DNA of 64,000 bases from Polymorphospora lycopeni (GTDB lineage Bacteria > Actinomycetota > Actinomycetes > Mycobacteriales > Micromonosporaceae): NCBI RefSeq assembly GCF_042237075.1, contig NZ_JBCGDC010000004.1:60434-124433 (forward strand), in the 5' to 3' direction. The notes under the pieces were generated by a model. It searched no databases and was not told where the DNA came from. It was given only the letters and a program-made list of their open reading frames with translations. The position numbers were made by a program, and so were the translations under genes. Positions 1 through 7,834 of the stretch are shown here, one piece after another (position 1 is the stretch's first letter; every line of letters starts with the position of its first letter).

Positions 1-1
1 G

Positions 2-172
2 ATCTGTGTCACCTCGCTCGGGACGCTCTACGGGGAGGGCAACGACGGGGAGCCCTTCGACCGCATCCGCTACGCGGACGTGTTCCTCCTCCAGGACGGG
101 CTGATCACCGAACAGCACGTCTACAACGACCTGGCCGTCGAACGACCGGCCATCGCCGATCCCGACTCGTGA
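2..172 (+). CDS. SnoaL/NTF2-like protein, C-terminal fragment
   Basis: The window opens inside this gene; 56 residues and a TGA stop are visible. The segment with FDRIRYADVFLLQDGLI followed by TEQHVYNDLA looks like the last beta strands of a SnoaL-like (nuclear transport factor 2 fold) domain, in which a strand-ending 'DG.I' turn is typical. Such domains serve as small isomerases, hydrolases or binding proteins, so the reaction cannot be told. It ends 14 bases before the lipoprotein gene and runs in the same direction, so it is probably the end of an upstream part of the same operon. Confidence 0.6.
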   Translation: MCVTSLGTLYGEGNDGEPFDRIRYADVFLLQDGLITEQHVYNDLAVERPAIADPDS

Positions 173-186
173 CGAGGTATTTCGAG

Positions 187-1299
187 ATGAGACATGGAAT
201 ACGGGTGTTCGTGGGGGCCCTCGCCGCCACCCTCGTACTGACCGGCTGCAACAGCGGCGACTCCGGCAGCGGCGGCGCCGACGGCGCCCCGGCCAAGCTG
301 ACCTTCGCCATCGCCTCCGCGGTGATCGGACCGAAGGAGGAGGTGGCCGCGTACGCGGTCGCGCAGGAACTCGGCTACTACGCCGAGGAGAACCTGACGG
401 TGGAGACCATCAACACCGACGGCTCGGTGGCCGCGTTGCAGGCGGTCGCGTCCGGCAGCGCCAGCGTCACCGCCGCCGACAGCGGCTCGGTCCTCGGCGC
501 GGTCGAGAAGAACGTGCCGGTCAAGGCGGTCGGCGGGCTGGTGCAGAACTGGCCCTGGGTGATGGCGGTCAAGCCGGACAGCCCGATCGCCAGCGGCGCC
601 GACCTGCGCGGCAAGAAGATCGGCGTGATCAGCCTGGCGTCCGGCTCCGCACCGTACGCGCGGGCGTACGTCCGGGCCGCCGGCCTCGACCCCGAGAAGG
701 ACGTCGAACTGCTCCCGGTCGGGGTCGGCGCGCCGGCCGCGACGGCGCTCAACGGCGGCCAGGTCGACGCGCTGGCGCTCTACACCCAGGCGTACGCGGT
801 CATGGAGAGCACCGGGACCCAACTGAAGTACCTGACCAACCCCGACTCGCTGACCGGCATCCGGTCGCTGTCGTGGGCGGTCAACGCGCGCTCGTTCGAC
901 GAGAACAGCGACGCCAACACCCGGTTCCTGCGGGCCTCGTACAAGGCGATGCTCTTCTCGGCGAAGAACCCCGAGGCGGCGATGCGGATCGGCTACAAGG
1001 TGTTCCCGCAGATCCTCGGCGGGCAGTCGGTCGAGTCGCGGATCGAGGCCGACACCAAGAGCCTCGTTGCGTGGCTGAAGACGGCCACCCCGGCGACCGG
1101 TACGCCGGAGGAGTTCCCGGACTGGGGCGCGATCAGCGACCAGGAATGGAACAAGACCATGGCCTACACCAAGGAGGCCGGTCAGATCACCGGTGACGTC
1201 GACCTGGGCGAGGTGTGGGATCCGAGCCTGCTCAGCGGCGCCAACGAGTTCGACAAGGCCGCGGTGCTGCAGCAGGCCGGCAGCTACACCGCGAACTAG
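187..1299 (+). CDS. ABC transporter substrate-binding lipoprotein (NMT1/SsuA-like)
   Basis: Predicted extracytoplasmic solute receptor of 370 residues. The N-terminus has basic residues, a hydrophobic stretch and the lipobox LTGC, so it should be a lipid-anchored protein on the outer face of the membrane. The body has the NMT1/THI5/SsuA pattern (EELGYYAEENLTVE-like segment, 'DLRGKKIGV', 'NGGQVDAL'), the family that binds nitrate, sulfonates, taurine or pyrimidine-like ligands. I chose ATG 187 because GACGAGG lies nine bases before it; an in-frame GTG at 169 would overlap the preceding gene. The ATPase and permease follow directly and form the importer. The ligand is unknown. Confidence 0.9.
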   Translation: MRHGIRVFVGALAATLVLTGCNSGDSGSGGADGAPAKLTFAIASAVIGPKEEVAAYAVAQELGYYAEENLTVETINTDGSVAALQAVASGSASVTAADSGSVLGAVEKNVPVKAVGGLVQNWPWVMAVKPDSPIASGADLRGKKIGVISLASGSAPYARAYVRAAGLDPEKDVELLPVGVGAPAATALNGGQVDALALYTQAYAVMESTGTQLKYLTNPDSLTGIRSLSWAVNARSFDENSDANTRFLRASYKAMLFSAKNPEAAMRIGYKVFPQILGGQSVESRIEADTKSLVAWLKTATPATGTPEEFPDWGAISDQEWNKTMAYTKEAGQITGDVDLGEVWDPSLLSGANEFDKAAVLQQAGSYTAN

Positions 1300-1325
1300 C
1301 CGACCGACACCCGGAGGGAAACCCG

Positions 1326-2150
1326 ATGGCCTACCGAACCGCGACCCGCCAGTTGCCGACGCCCGCCACGGTCGACGAAAGCTCCTGGATCGAGGTCGAC
1401 GGCCTGCACAAGCTGTACCAGCCCCGCAAGTCCGAACCGACTCTCGCACTGAGCGACGTCAGTTTCACCGTACGGCGCGGCGAGTTCATCTCGGTCGTCG
1501 GGCCCTCCGGGTGCGGCAAGACCACCCTGCTGAAGATCCTGGCCGGGCTGAGCCCGAAGTCCCAGGGCACGGTCCGGATCGCCGGGCAGGAGGTGACCAA
1601 ACCGCTGCCCCAGGTCGGGATGGTCTTCCAGGCGCCGACCCTGCTGCCCTGGCGGACCATCTTCGACAACGTGATGGTGCCGGCCGAGGTGCAGAAGCTC
1701 GACCCGGCCCGGCACCGCAAGCGGGCCCAGGAACTGCTGGAGATGGTGGGCCTGGACGGGTTCGAGCGGAAGTACCCGCACGAACTGAGCGGCGGCATGC
1801 AGCAGCGGGCCGGGATCTGCCGGGCCCTGGTGCACGACCCCGCCGTACTGCTGATGGACGAGCCGTTCGGCGCCCTGGACGCGATGACCCGCGAGTACAT
1901 GAACGTGGAGCTGTTGCGGATCTGGCGGGAGAGCGGGCAGACAGCGGTGCTGGTCACCCACTCGATCCCGGAGGCGGTCTTCCTCTCCGACCGGGTCGTC
2001 GTGCTCAGCCCGCGTCCCGGCCGGATCGCCGAGATCATCTCCATCGACCTGGAGCGGCCCCGGGAACTCGGCGTGATGTCCTCGGACCGCGCCGGGGTCT
2101 ACGTGGAACGCATCCGCCGCCACTTCAACGCCGCCGGCGTTATCGACTGA
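1326..2150 (+). CDS. ABC transporter ATP-binding protein (SsuB/TauB type)
   Basis: Cytoplasmic ATPase of the importer, 274 residues. Walker A GPSGCGKTT lies near residue 59, followed by a Q-loop (GMVFQAPTLLPW), the signature LSGGMQQR near 154, Walker B VLLMDEPFGALD near 175 and the switch histidine in VTHS near 212. The LLPW after the Q-loop glutamine and the overall size match the nitrate/sulfonate/taurine group. ATG 1326 is preceded by a strong GGAGGG site. The permease gene starts 12 bases after its stop. Confidence 0.95.
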   Translation: MAYRTATRQLPTPATVDESSWIEVDGLHKLYQPRKSEPTLALSDVSFTVRRGEFISVVGPSGCGKTTLLKILAGLSPKSQGTVRIAGQEVTKPLPQVGMVFQAPTLLPWRTIFDNVMVPAEVQKLDPARHRKRAQELLEMVGLDGFERKYPHELSGGMQQRAGICRALVHDPAVLLMDEPFGALDAMTREYMNVELLRIWRESGQTAVLVTHSIPEAVFLSDRVVVLSPRPGRIAEIISIDLERPRELGVMSSDRAGVYVERIRRHFNAAGVID

Positions 2151-2162
2151 CGGGGTGTCGTC

Positions 2163-3029
2163 ATGGCAACAACGAATCCTGTGAAGGCACCGGACCGCCC
2201 GCGTACCGGACCCGTGCCGCCCGCGCCGGAGCCGGCCAAGACCCGGCGGCTCGACCTGCGGGAACGCCCGCAACTCTGGCTCGTCCCGACGGTCTTCGTC
2301 GTGGTCGTCCTGCTCTGGGAGTACGGCGTCCAGGTGCTCGGCGTCGACGAGTACGTGCTGCCGCGCCCGACGCAGATCGTCGACGCGCTGTGGCTGCAGC
2401 TCACCAACGACCTGTTCTGGGGACACCTGTGGGTGACCACCCAGGAGGCGCTGGTCGGTTTCGCCATCGGGGTGGGTGCCGCGGTCCTGCTGGGCACGTT
2501 CATCTCCCAGATCAAGATCGTCGAGGCCACCCTGATGCCGTACATCGTGGCCTTCCAGACGGTGCCGAAGGTCGCGCTGGCGCCGCTGTTCGTGGTCTGG
2601 TTCGGCTTCGGCCTGACCAGCAAGATCGTGATGGCCGCGGTGATCTCGTTCTTCCCGATGCTGGTCAACGTGATCGAGGGGCTGCGGGCCGCCGACGCCG
2701 ACAAGATCCAGATGCTGACCGTGTTCGGCGCCAACAAGATGCAGATCTTCCGGATGGTCCGGCTGCCCAGCGCCCTGCCGTTCATCTTCGCCGGGCTCGA
2801 CATCGGCATCGTCTTCGCGATCCTCGGCGCGGTCGTCGGTGAGTTCATCGGCGCCAAGGAGGGGCTGGGCTATCTGCTCCTGCAGACCAACTACAACTTC
2901 GACATCGCCGGGATGTTCGCGGTGCTGGTCGTGCTGTCGGTGATGGGTCTGCTGGCGCACTTCGTGATCCGGCTGGTTCAGCGCAAGGTCGCGTTCTGGG
3001 CCGAGGACACGAAGGTGATCGGGGCGTGA
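2163..3029 (+). CDS. ABC transporter permease (SsuC/TauC type)
   Basis: Membrane-spanning component of the importer, 288 residues with about six hydrophobic segments after a proline-rich cytoplasmic N-terminus. The EAA-like coupling loop is visible (VIEGLRAADADKIQMLTVFG followed by ANKMQIFRMVRLPSALPF), which contacts the ATPase. Together with the two upstream genes it gives a complete NMT1-class uptake system. Its TGA stop overlaps the GTG start of the dehydrogenase gene by four bases, which suggests translational coupling. Confidence 0.93.
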   Translation: MATTNPVKAPDRPRTGPVPPAPEPAKTRRLDLRERPQLWLVPTVFVVVVLLWEYGVQVLGVDEYVLPRPTQIVDALWLQLTNDLFWGHLWVTTQEALVGFAIGVGAAVLLGTFISQIKIVEATLMPYIVAFQTVPKVALAPLFVVWFGFGLTSKIVMAAVISFFPMLVNVIEGLRAADADKIQMLTVFGANKMQIFRMVRLPSALPFIFAGLDIGIVFAILGAVVGEFIGAKEGLGYLLLQTNYNFDIAGMFAVLVVLSVMGLLAHFVIRLVQRKVAFWAEDTKVIGA

Positions 3030-3784
3030 GCGAGCGAACCGGTGACCCGAATCGGTTCGACGGGCGGGTCGCGCTGGTCACCGGCGCGGCCCGGGGCATC
3101 GGGGCGCGGATCGCGGCGACCCTGGCCGCACGCGGCGCGGCAGTCGCCCAGGCCGACGTGCTCGACCCGACCGGGTGGCCCGCCGACGAGTTGCCCGGCC
3201 CGCACAGCCGGCACGTGGTCGACGTCCGGTCGGCCGCGTCGTGCGCCGACCTGGTGGCCGCCGTACTCGACCGGCACGGGCGGCTCGACCTGCTGGTCAA
3301 CAATGCCGGCGTGGTCCGCCGTGGGCCGGCCGCCACGATGTCGGAGCAGGACTTCACCGACGTCCTCGACGTCAACCTGACCGGCACGTTCCGGATGTGC
3401 CGGGCCGCGTACCCGGCCCTGCGTGCCGGCGGCGGGTCGGTGGTCAACATCGGCTCCACCAACGGACACATCGCGGTACTCGACACGCTCGGCTACTGCG
3501 TCAGCAAGGCCGGGGTCATGCACATGGCCCGGGTGCTGGCGCTGGAGTGGGCTCCCGACCGGATCCGGGTCAACGCGGTCGGCCCCACCATCGTCCCCAC
3601 CGACATGACCAGCGACCTGCGCGACGATCCGGACTATCTGACGGCCAAGCTGGCCACCATCCCGCTCGGCCGGATGGCCGGCGAGCAGGACGTCGCGAAC
3701 GCCGTCGCGTTCCTGCTCAGTGACGCCGCGGCCATGACGACCGGCCAGACGGTCTTCGTCGACGGCGGCGTCACCATCCACTGA
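3026..3784 (+). CDS. Short-chain dehydrogenase/reductase (SDR)
   Basis: NAD(P)-dependent oxidoreductase of the classical SDR type, 252 residues. The Rossmann glycine motif VTGAARGIG is near residues 19-27, NNAG in the middle, the catalytic serine in NIGSTNG, and YxxxK at Tyr157/Lys161. The C-terminal 'GQTVFVDGGVT' is typical. It probably oxidises an alcohol made from the imported compound. The first bases, GTGAGCGAGCGAACC, match the start of the 74-bp repeat found further down the operon but lack nine internal bases, so this start may be a repeat remnant. Confidence 0.93.
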   Translation: MSERTGDPNRFDGRVALVTGAARGIGARIAATLAARGAAVAQADVLDPTGWPADELPGPHSRHVVDVRSAASCADLVAAVLDRHGRLDLLVNNAGVVRRGPAATMSEQDFTDVLDVNLTGTFRMCRAAYPALRAGGGSVVNIGSTNGHIAVLDTLGYCVSKAGVMHMARVLALEWAPDRIRVNAVGPTIVPTDMTSDLRDDPDYLTAKLATIPLGRMAGEQDVANAVAFLLSDAAAMTTGQTVFVDGGVTIH

Positions 3785-3808
3785 CCACACCCCTGCGAAG
3801 GAGCAACC

Positions 3809-5170
3809 ATGTCATCGCCGGACACCAGGGCGGTCCTCGACGCGGTCGACGCGCACTTCGACACCTTCGTCGACGAACTGCAACAGTTGTGCCGGATCCG
3901 CAGCCGGCGGCAGGAGCCGGAGCAGATGGCGGCCGCCGCCGAGTTCATCGCCGGATCGGTGCGCCGCTGGGGCGGCACCGCCGACATCGTGCCGTGGTCC
4001 GACTCGCACCCGTACGTCCTCGGCGAGATCGCCGGTGGACAGCGGGCGCTGCTGCACTTCAACCACTACGACGTGGAGGTCGAGCCGGCCGGCGACGACG
4101 CCGACTGGATCAGCCCGCCGTACGCGGCGGAGATCCACGACGGGAAGCTCTACGCCCGCGGCGTCGCTGACGACAAGGGCGCGCTGATGTCCCGGATCCA
4201 CGCCGCCGCGGCGTGGCGGCTGGCCGGACTGACCCCGCCGGTGACCAGTCGCTACCTGATCGAGGGCAAGCAGTGGCTGCACTCCCCCGGCCTCGGCTCG
4301 TTCGTCGAGGCGCACGCCGACCGGCTGACCAGCGACGGCACCCTGTGGGAGAACTCCTGGATCGACGCCAACGGACGGCCGCTGCTGAAGCTCAGCGAGA
4401 AGGGCGTGCTCTACCTGCGGCTGTCGGTGCGTACCCTGCCGCGCGACCTGACCAGCCAGAACACGATCCTGCTGGCGTCGGCCACGACCCGGCTGGCGGC
4501 CGCGCTGGCCGCGTTGCAGCGCCCCGACGGCACGGTGCTCGTACCCGGGTTCGCCGACGGGGCGCGGCCGGTGACCGACGCCGAACGTGACCTGCTGGCG
4601 GAGGTCGCGTTCGACGGCGACTTCCTGCGGGGCCGGGCCGGGGTCACCGGGTTCCTCGGCGGGCTCGACGACCGGCAGGCGGCGGTGGCGATCCGCACCG
4701 TGCCGACGCTGACGGTGGCCGGCTTCGAGGGCGGCGACATGCGCGACGACGTGACGCTGGGCATCCCGTCCCTGGCCCGGGCCAAGGTCGAGATCCGGCT
4801 GATCGCCGGCCAGGACCCGCAGCGGGTGCTGGACGCGGTGCGCAAGCACCTGGCCGATAGCGGCTTCTCCGACGTCGACGTCGAGGTGATGGCGACCAGC
4901 CGGCCGAACCTGACCGACCACCGCGACCCGTTCGTCACCCTGGTAGCCGACGCGGCCCGCCGGGTGTACGGCACCGAGCCGGTGGTCGAGCCGTACACGC
5001 AGTGGATCGGCAACCAGGGGGTGCTGGCCGGCCGGCCGATCGTCGGTGTGGGGGTGTCCCGCGCGGACTCCGGTGTGGACGGTCCGAACGAGCAGATCCG
5101 GCTCGACGACTACCGGGACGGCATCAGACACGTGGTCGAGGTCATGGCGGCGATGGGAGGGACGGCGTGA
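3809..5170 (+). CDS. M20-family-like protein with altered active site
   Basis: A 453-residue protein with the fold and length of M20 metallopeptidases/dipeptidases. The first metal motif HYD (His86, Asp88) and RGVADDKG (Asp121) are present. The segment that normally reads EGEEEIGSPGL is EGKQWLHSPGL (residues 152-162), so the catalytic glutamate and adjacent metal-binding glutamate are replaced by Lys154-Gln155-Trp156. The usual DLHSG is DLTSQ. The late histidine of 'DSNAHAPNE' is Asp424. On family knowledge, ordinary two-metal peptidase activity is unlikely. It could be a one-metal enzyme with another reaction, a binding protein or a structural partner. The start has GAAGGAG upstream. Confidence 0.85.
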   Translation: MSSPDTRAVLDAVDAHFDTFVDELQQLCRIRSRRQEPEQMAAAAEFIAGSVRRWGGTADIVPWSDSHPYVLGEIAGGQRALLHFNHYDVEVEPAGDDADWISPPYAAEIHDGKLYARGVADDKGALMSRIHAAAAWRLAGLTPPVTSRYLIEGKQWLHSPGLGSFVEAHADRLTSDGTLWENSWIDANGRPLLKLSEKGVLYLRLSVRTLPRDLTSQNTILLASATTRLAAALAALQRPDGTVLVPGFADGARPVTDAERDLLAEVAFDGDFLRGRAGVTGFLGGLDDRQAAVAIRTVPTLTVAGFEGGDMRDDVTLGIPSLARAKVEIRLIAGQDPQRVLDAVRKHLADSGFSDVDVEVMATSRPNLTDHRDPFVTLVADAARRVYGTEPVVEPYTQWIGNQGVLAGRPIVGVGVSRADSGVDGPNEQIRLDDYRDGIRHVVEVMAAMGGTA

Positions 5171-5240
5171 GCGAGCGCAGCGAGCGAACCATCAGGCTCG
5201 GTTTCGGACACGACGGCGCCGAGCGCAGCGAGGTGACGGC
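5167..5240 (+). repeat. 74-bp junction repeat, single copy
   Basis: One copy of a 74-bp unit lies exactly between the GTGA that overlaps the M20-like stop and the GTGA that starts the hydrolase-like gene. It begins GTGAGCGAGCGCAGCGAG and contains a second GAGCGCAGCGAG near its end, so a 12-bp direct repeat flanks its core. Read from its GTG it is a 25-codon mini-ORF (SERSERTIR...ERSEVTA) whose TGA overlaps the next GTG. The same unit occurs three times at 6053-6274, with a diverged core. Confidence 0.85.
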
Positions 5241-6056
5241 GTGACCAGGTTCAGGGGGAACGGCCGGCGGGGATACGTGGACCTGCCGTGGGGGCAGGTG
5301 CACTACCGGCACGGCGGCAAGCCGGACCAGCCGGTGCTGCTGGTGCTGCACCAGTCGCCGCTGTCGTCGGCGACGTACGACGCGGTGCTGGAACCGCTGG
5401 CCGAGCGCGGGGTGCGGACGGTCGCCGTCGACACCCCCGGGTTCGGGATGTCGGATCCGCCGCCGCGACCGTGGTCCATTCCGGAGTACGCCGACGCGGT
5501 GTGGCAGATCGCCGACGCGCTGGGCCTGACCGCGGTGCATCTGCTCGGCCAGCACACCGGGGCGGTCATCGGGGCGCAGGCGGCGCTGCTGGCGCCCGGC
5601 CGGGTGCACCGGCTGATCCTGCAGGGCCTGCCGCTGTACGACGAGGCCGAGCGGAAGTCCAAGGTGGAGTCGTACGCGCCGGGGTACGTGCCGGACCGCG
5701 ACGGCAGCCACCTGCGGGTGATCTGGGACCGGGTCTACGGGCTGTACCCGCGGCTGACCCCGGCGGAGGCGGACCGGCAGGTGGCGGAGTACCTGATGAC
5801 CGGGCCGGACTACGCGACCGCGTACCGGGCGGTCTTCGCGCACCGGATGGACACGGACGCGTTGGCGGCGATCCCGACGGTGCTGCTGCACGGCGGCGAC
5901 GACCTGGTGGACCGGATGACGCCGGTGGTGACGGCGGCGCTGCCGCACGCGCCGCTGGTCACGATCCCCGGCGGTACGGACTTCGTCGCCGACGAGCAGC
6001 CGGAGGCGTTCGCCGACGCGGTCGCCGCCCAGGTGCTCGGCGAGGTGGCACCGTGA
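5241..6056 (+). CDS. Alpha/beta-hydrolase-fold protein with His at the nucleophile position
   Basis: A 271-residue protein of the alpha/beta-hydrolase fold: LVLHQSPLSS (HG-like oxyanion loop), the nucleophile-elbow region LLGQHTGAVIG, and LLHGGDDLVD. The nucleophile position of GxSxG holds His105 (G-Q-H-T-G). The place of the catalytic histidine ('PGGTDF' instead of '..GHF') holds Asp247; the acid in GGDD remains. G-x-H-T-G elbows occur in a subfamily of annotated alpha/beta hydrolases, so the His may be a family trait. The classical Ser-His-Asp mechanism is not possible. GTG 5241 is forced by the preceding repeat junction. Confidence 0.85.
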   Translation: MTRFRGNGRRGYVDLPWGQVHYRHGGKPDQPVLLVLHQSPLSSATYDAVLEPLAERGVRTVAVDTPGFGMSDPPPRPWSIPEYADAVWQIADALGLTAVHLLGQHTGAVIGAQAALLAPGRVHRLILQGLPLYDEAERKSKVESYAPGYVPDRDGSHLRVIWDRVYGLYPRLTPAEADRQVAEYLMTGPDYATAYRAVFAHRMDTDALAAIPTVLLHGGDDLVDRMTPVVTAALPHAPLVTIPGGTDFVADEQPEAFADAVAAQVLGEVAP

Positions 6057-6274
6057 GCGAGCGCAGCGAGCGAACCATCAGGCACAGGCTCGAACACGGC
6101 GACGCCGCGCGCCGCGAGGTGGCACCGTGAGCGTGCGCCGCGAGCTAACCATCACGCACAGGCTCGAACACGGCGACGCCGCGCGCCGCGAGGTGGCACC
6201 GTGAGCGTGAGCAGCGAGCGAACCATCAGGCACAGGCTCGAACACGGCGACGCCGAGCGCAGCGAGGTGGCACC
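6053..6274 (+). repeat. 74-bp junction repeat, three tandem copies
   Basis: Three head-to-tail units of exactly 74 bp lie at 6053-6126, 6127-6200 and 6201-6274. Each starts with GTGAGCG and ends GAGGTGGCACC. Each encodes a 25-codon mini-ORF (pattern SERSERTIRHRLEHGD..REVAP) whose TGA overlaps the next unit's GTG. The hydrolase-like gene's TGA overlaps the first GTG, and the last unit's TGA overlaps the ohr start. Because 74 is not a multiple of three, each copy changes frame and then re-creates the GTGA junction. Copy 2 differs most. Confidence 0.9.
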
Positions 6275-6715
6275 GTGAGCGAGCATGCGATCCGGGACAC
6301 GGTCTACACCGCGTCGGTGCGGGTCTCCGGTGGTCGGGGCGGGAGGGCGGAGTCGCTCACCGGCTCGTTCCGGGCGACGCTGACCCGGCCGGCGGAGCGT
6401 GGCCCGGACGCCCCGGGCACCGATCCGGAGGAGTTGTTCGCCGCCGGCTACGCGGCCTGCTTCGACAGCGCGCTCGCGGCGGTCGGCCGGCGGGAGCGGA
6501 TCACGTTGGGGGCGACCGAGGTCACCGCCTCGGTGTCGCTGGGCACCACCGACGGCGGCGGGTACGCGATCGCCGTACTGCTGGAGGTGAGTGCTCCGTC
6601 GTGCCCCCGGGCGGACCTGGAGCGGGCGGTGGCCGCGGCGCACCTGCTGTGCCCGTACTCGAACGCCGTTCGCGGCAACACTCCGGTGACGATCCGGATC
6701 GATGGTCAGGACTGA
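6275..6715 (+). CDS. ohr: Organic hydroperoxide resistance protein, Ohr/OsmC family
   Basis: Thiol peroxidase that reduces organic hydroperoxides in the cytoplasm, 146 residues, the normal length. The two catalytic cysteines are visible, Cys62 in GYAACFDSAL and Cys126 in LLCPYSNAVRGN, and the start 'DTVYTASVRVSGGRGG' is the Ohr signature. The gene is the last one coupled to the repeat chain, so it is probably co-expressed with the catabolic operon and may protect against oxidant by-products. No MarR-type OhrR gene is adjacent. Confidence 0.95.
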   Translation: MSEHAIRDTVYTASVRVSGGRGGRAESLTGSFRATLTRPAERGPDAPGTDPEELFAAGYAACFDSALAAVGRRERITLGATEVTASVSLGTTDGGGYAIAVLLEVSAPSCPRADLERAVAAAHLLCPYSNAVRGNTPVTIRIDGQD

Positions 6716-6748
6716 GTACCTTCCGGGCCCGGGCCCCCCCCGCGGGGG

Positions 6749-6854
6749 NNNNNNNNNNNNNNNNNNNNNNNNNNNNNNNNNNNNNNNNNNNNNNNNNNNN
6801 NNNNNNNNNNNNNNNNNNNNNNNNNNNNNNNNNNNNNNNNNNNNNNNNNNNNNN
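6749..6854. other. Assembly gap (106 N)
   Basis: A run of 106 N separates the sequence after ohr from a truncated transporter gene. The left edge is a G/C homopolymer-rich stretch (cccccccc then ggggg), a typical place for coverage loss. Frames that read through the N run are not genes. The start of the transporter, and possibly a promoter, lie in the missing sequence. Confidence 0.99.
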
Positions 6855-6855
6855 C

Positions 6856-7785
6856 CGGGACGGGGGACGCGCGGCGTTGGTGACGGGGCTCGCCCTGATC
6901 TACACGCTGTGGGGTTCGACCTACCTGGGCAACCGGGTGGCGCTGGAGAGTCTGCCGCCGATGGTGATGACCGCGGGCCGGTTCCTGCTCGCCGCGGTGG
7001 TCCTGCTCCTGCTCTCCCGGCTGCGGCGGAACCCGGCGCGGCTCGTGCCGGGCCGGGCCGAGTTCGCGGGTGTGGCGGTGACCGGGATCCTGCTGATCGG
7101 GGCCGGCAGCACGCTGCTGGCGGTCGGCCAGCAGTACATCGACTCCGGGCTGGCATCGCTGGTGGTGGCCGCCGTGCCGCTGTGGGTGCTGGGGCTGCGG
7201 ATCGGTTCGGGTGAGCGGCCGGCGGCGCTGGTGCTGGTCGGGGTGCTGGGCGGGGTGGCCGGGCTGGCCGTGCTGCTGGTCGCGCCGGGCACCGGGATCC
7301 ACCTGGCCGGCACGTTGACGGTGCTGCTGGGCAGCGGGATCTGGGCGGTCGGCTCGTGGCTGTCGCAGCGGCTGGCGCAGCCGGCGGATCCGATGGTCGG
7401 CATCGCCTGGCAGATGCTGGTCGGCGGGCTGGCGGTGGCGCTGGTCGCCGTGCTCTCCGGTGAGCTGGGCCGGCTGCGGCCGGCCGAGGTGACCGGGCGG
7501 TCGTGGCTGGCGTGGGGCTATCTGCTGGTGGTCGGCACGGTCGTCGGGTACAGCGTCTACGCCTGGCTGCTGCGCAACGCGCCGTTGCAGCTCGTCGCGA
7601 CGTACGCGTACGTCAATCCGGTCGTCGCGGTCGGGTTGGGGATGATGGTGCTCGATGAGCGGTTGACCAGCCGACAGGCGCTCGCCGGGGTGTTCGTACT
7701 CGCCTCGGTGGCCCTGGTCGTGGCGGTGGAACGTCCCCGGCCTCGGTCGCCCTCGTCGCCCCCTCCACCGGCGGCACCCACCTAG
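6856..7785 (+). CDS. EamA/DMT-family transporter, 5' end lost in assembly gap
   Basis: About 309 residues remain of a drug/metabolite-transporter permease with ten predicted membrane segments in two EamA repeats. 'GLALIYTLWGSTYLGNRVAL' is the usual first helix and 'ATYAYVNPVVAVGLGMMVLDE' the usual ninth. Only the first few residues can be missing, because TM1 begins within ten codons of the N run. It could export a metabolite or import the catabolic substrate. It ends in a proline-rich tail 49 bases before the regulator gene. Confidence 0.88.
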   Translation, partial: RDGGRAALVTGLALIYTLWGSTYLGNRVALESLPPMVMTAGRFLLAAVVLLLLSRLRRNPARLVPGRAEFAGVAVTGILLIGAGSTLLAVGQQYIDSGLASLVVAAVPLWVLGLRIGSGERPAALVLVGVLGGVAGLAVLLVAPGTGIHLAGTLTVLLGSGIWAVGSWLSQRLAQPADPMVGIAWQMLVGGLAVALVAVLSGELGRLRPAEVTGRSWLAWGYLLVVGTVVGYSVYAWLLRNAPLQLVATYAYVNPVVAVGLGMMVLDERLTSRQALAGVFVLASVALVVAVERPRPRSPSSPPPPAAPT

Positions 7786-7834
7786 GCTCCGGTTTGCCGG
7801 CCTGGCACACATCGGACAGACAGCGAGGATCTCG

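Noticed and set aside
121..1449. Long minus-strand open frame (442 codons) over the first ABC genes
   Set aside because: It is a GC-rich shadow: arginine-, glycine- and valine-rich, no domain, and the plus strand carries clear lipoprotein and ATPase genes. The same holds for the long antisense frames at 19528-21831, 22504-24552, 27934-30363 and 54095-57823.
6053..6274. CRISPR-like array
   Set aside because: The units are contiguous 74-mers without unique spacers and lie on gene junctions; no cas genes are present. The 16-bp and 24-bp arrays also lack spacers.
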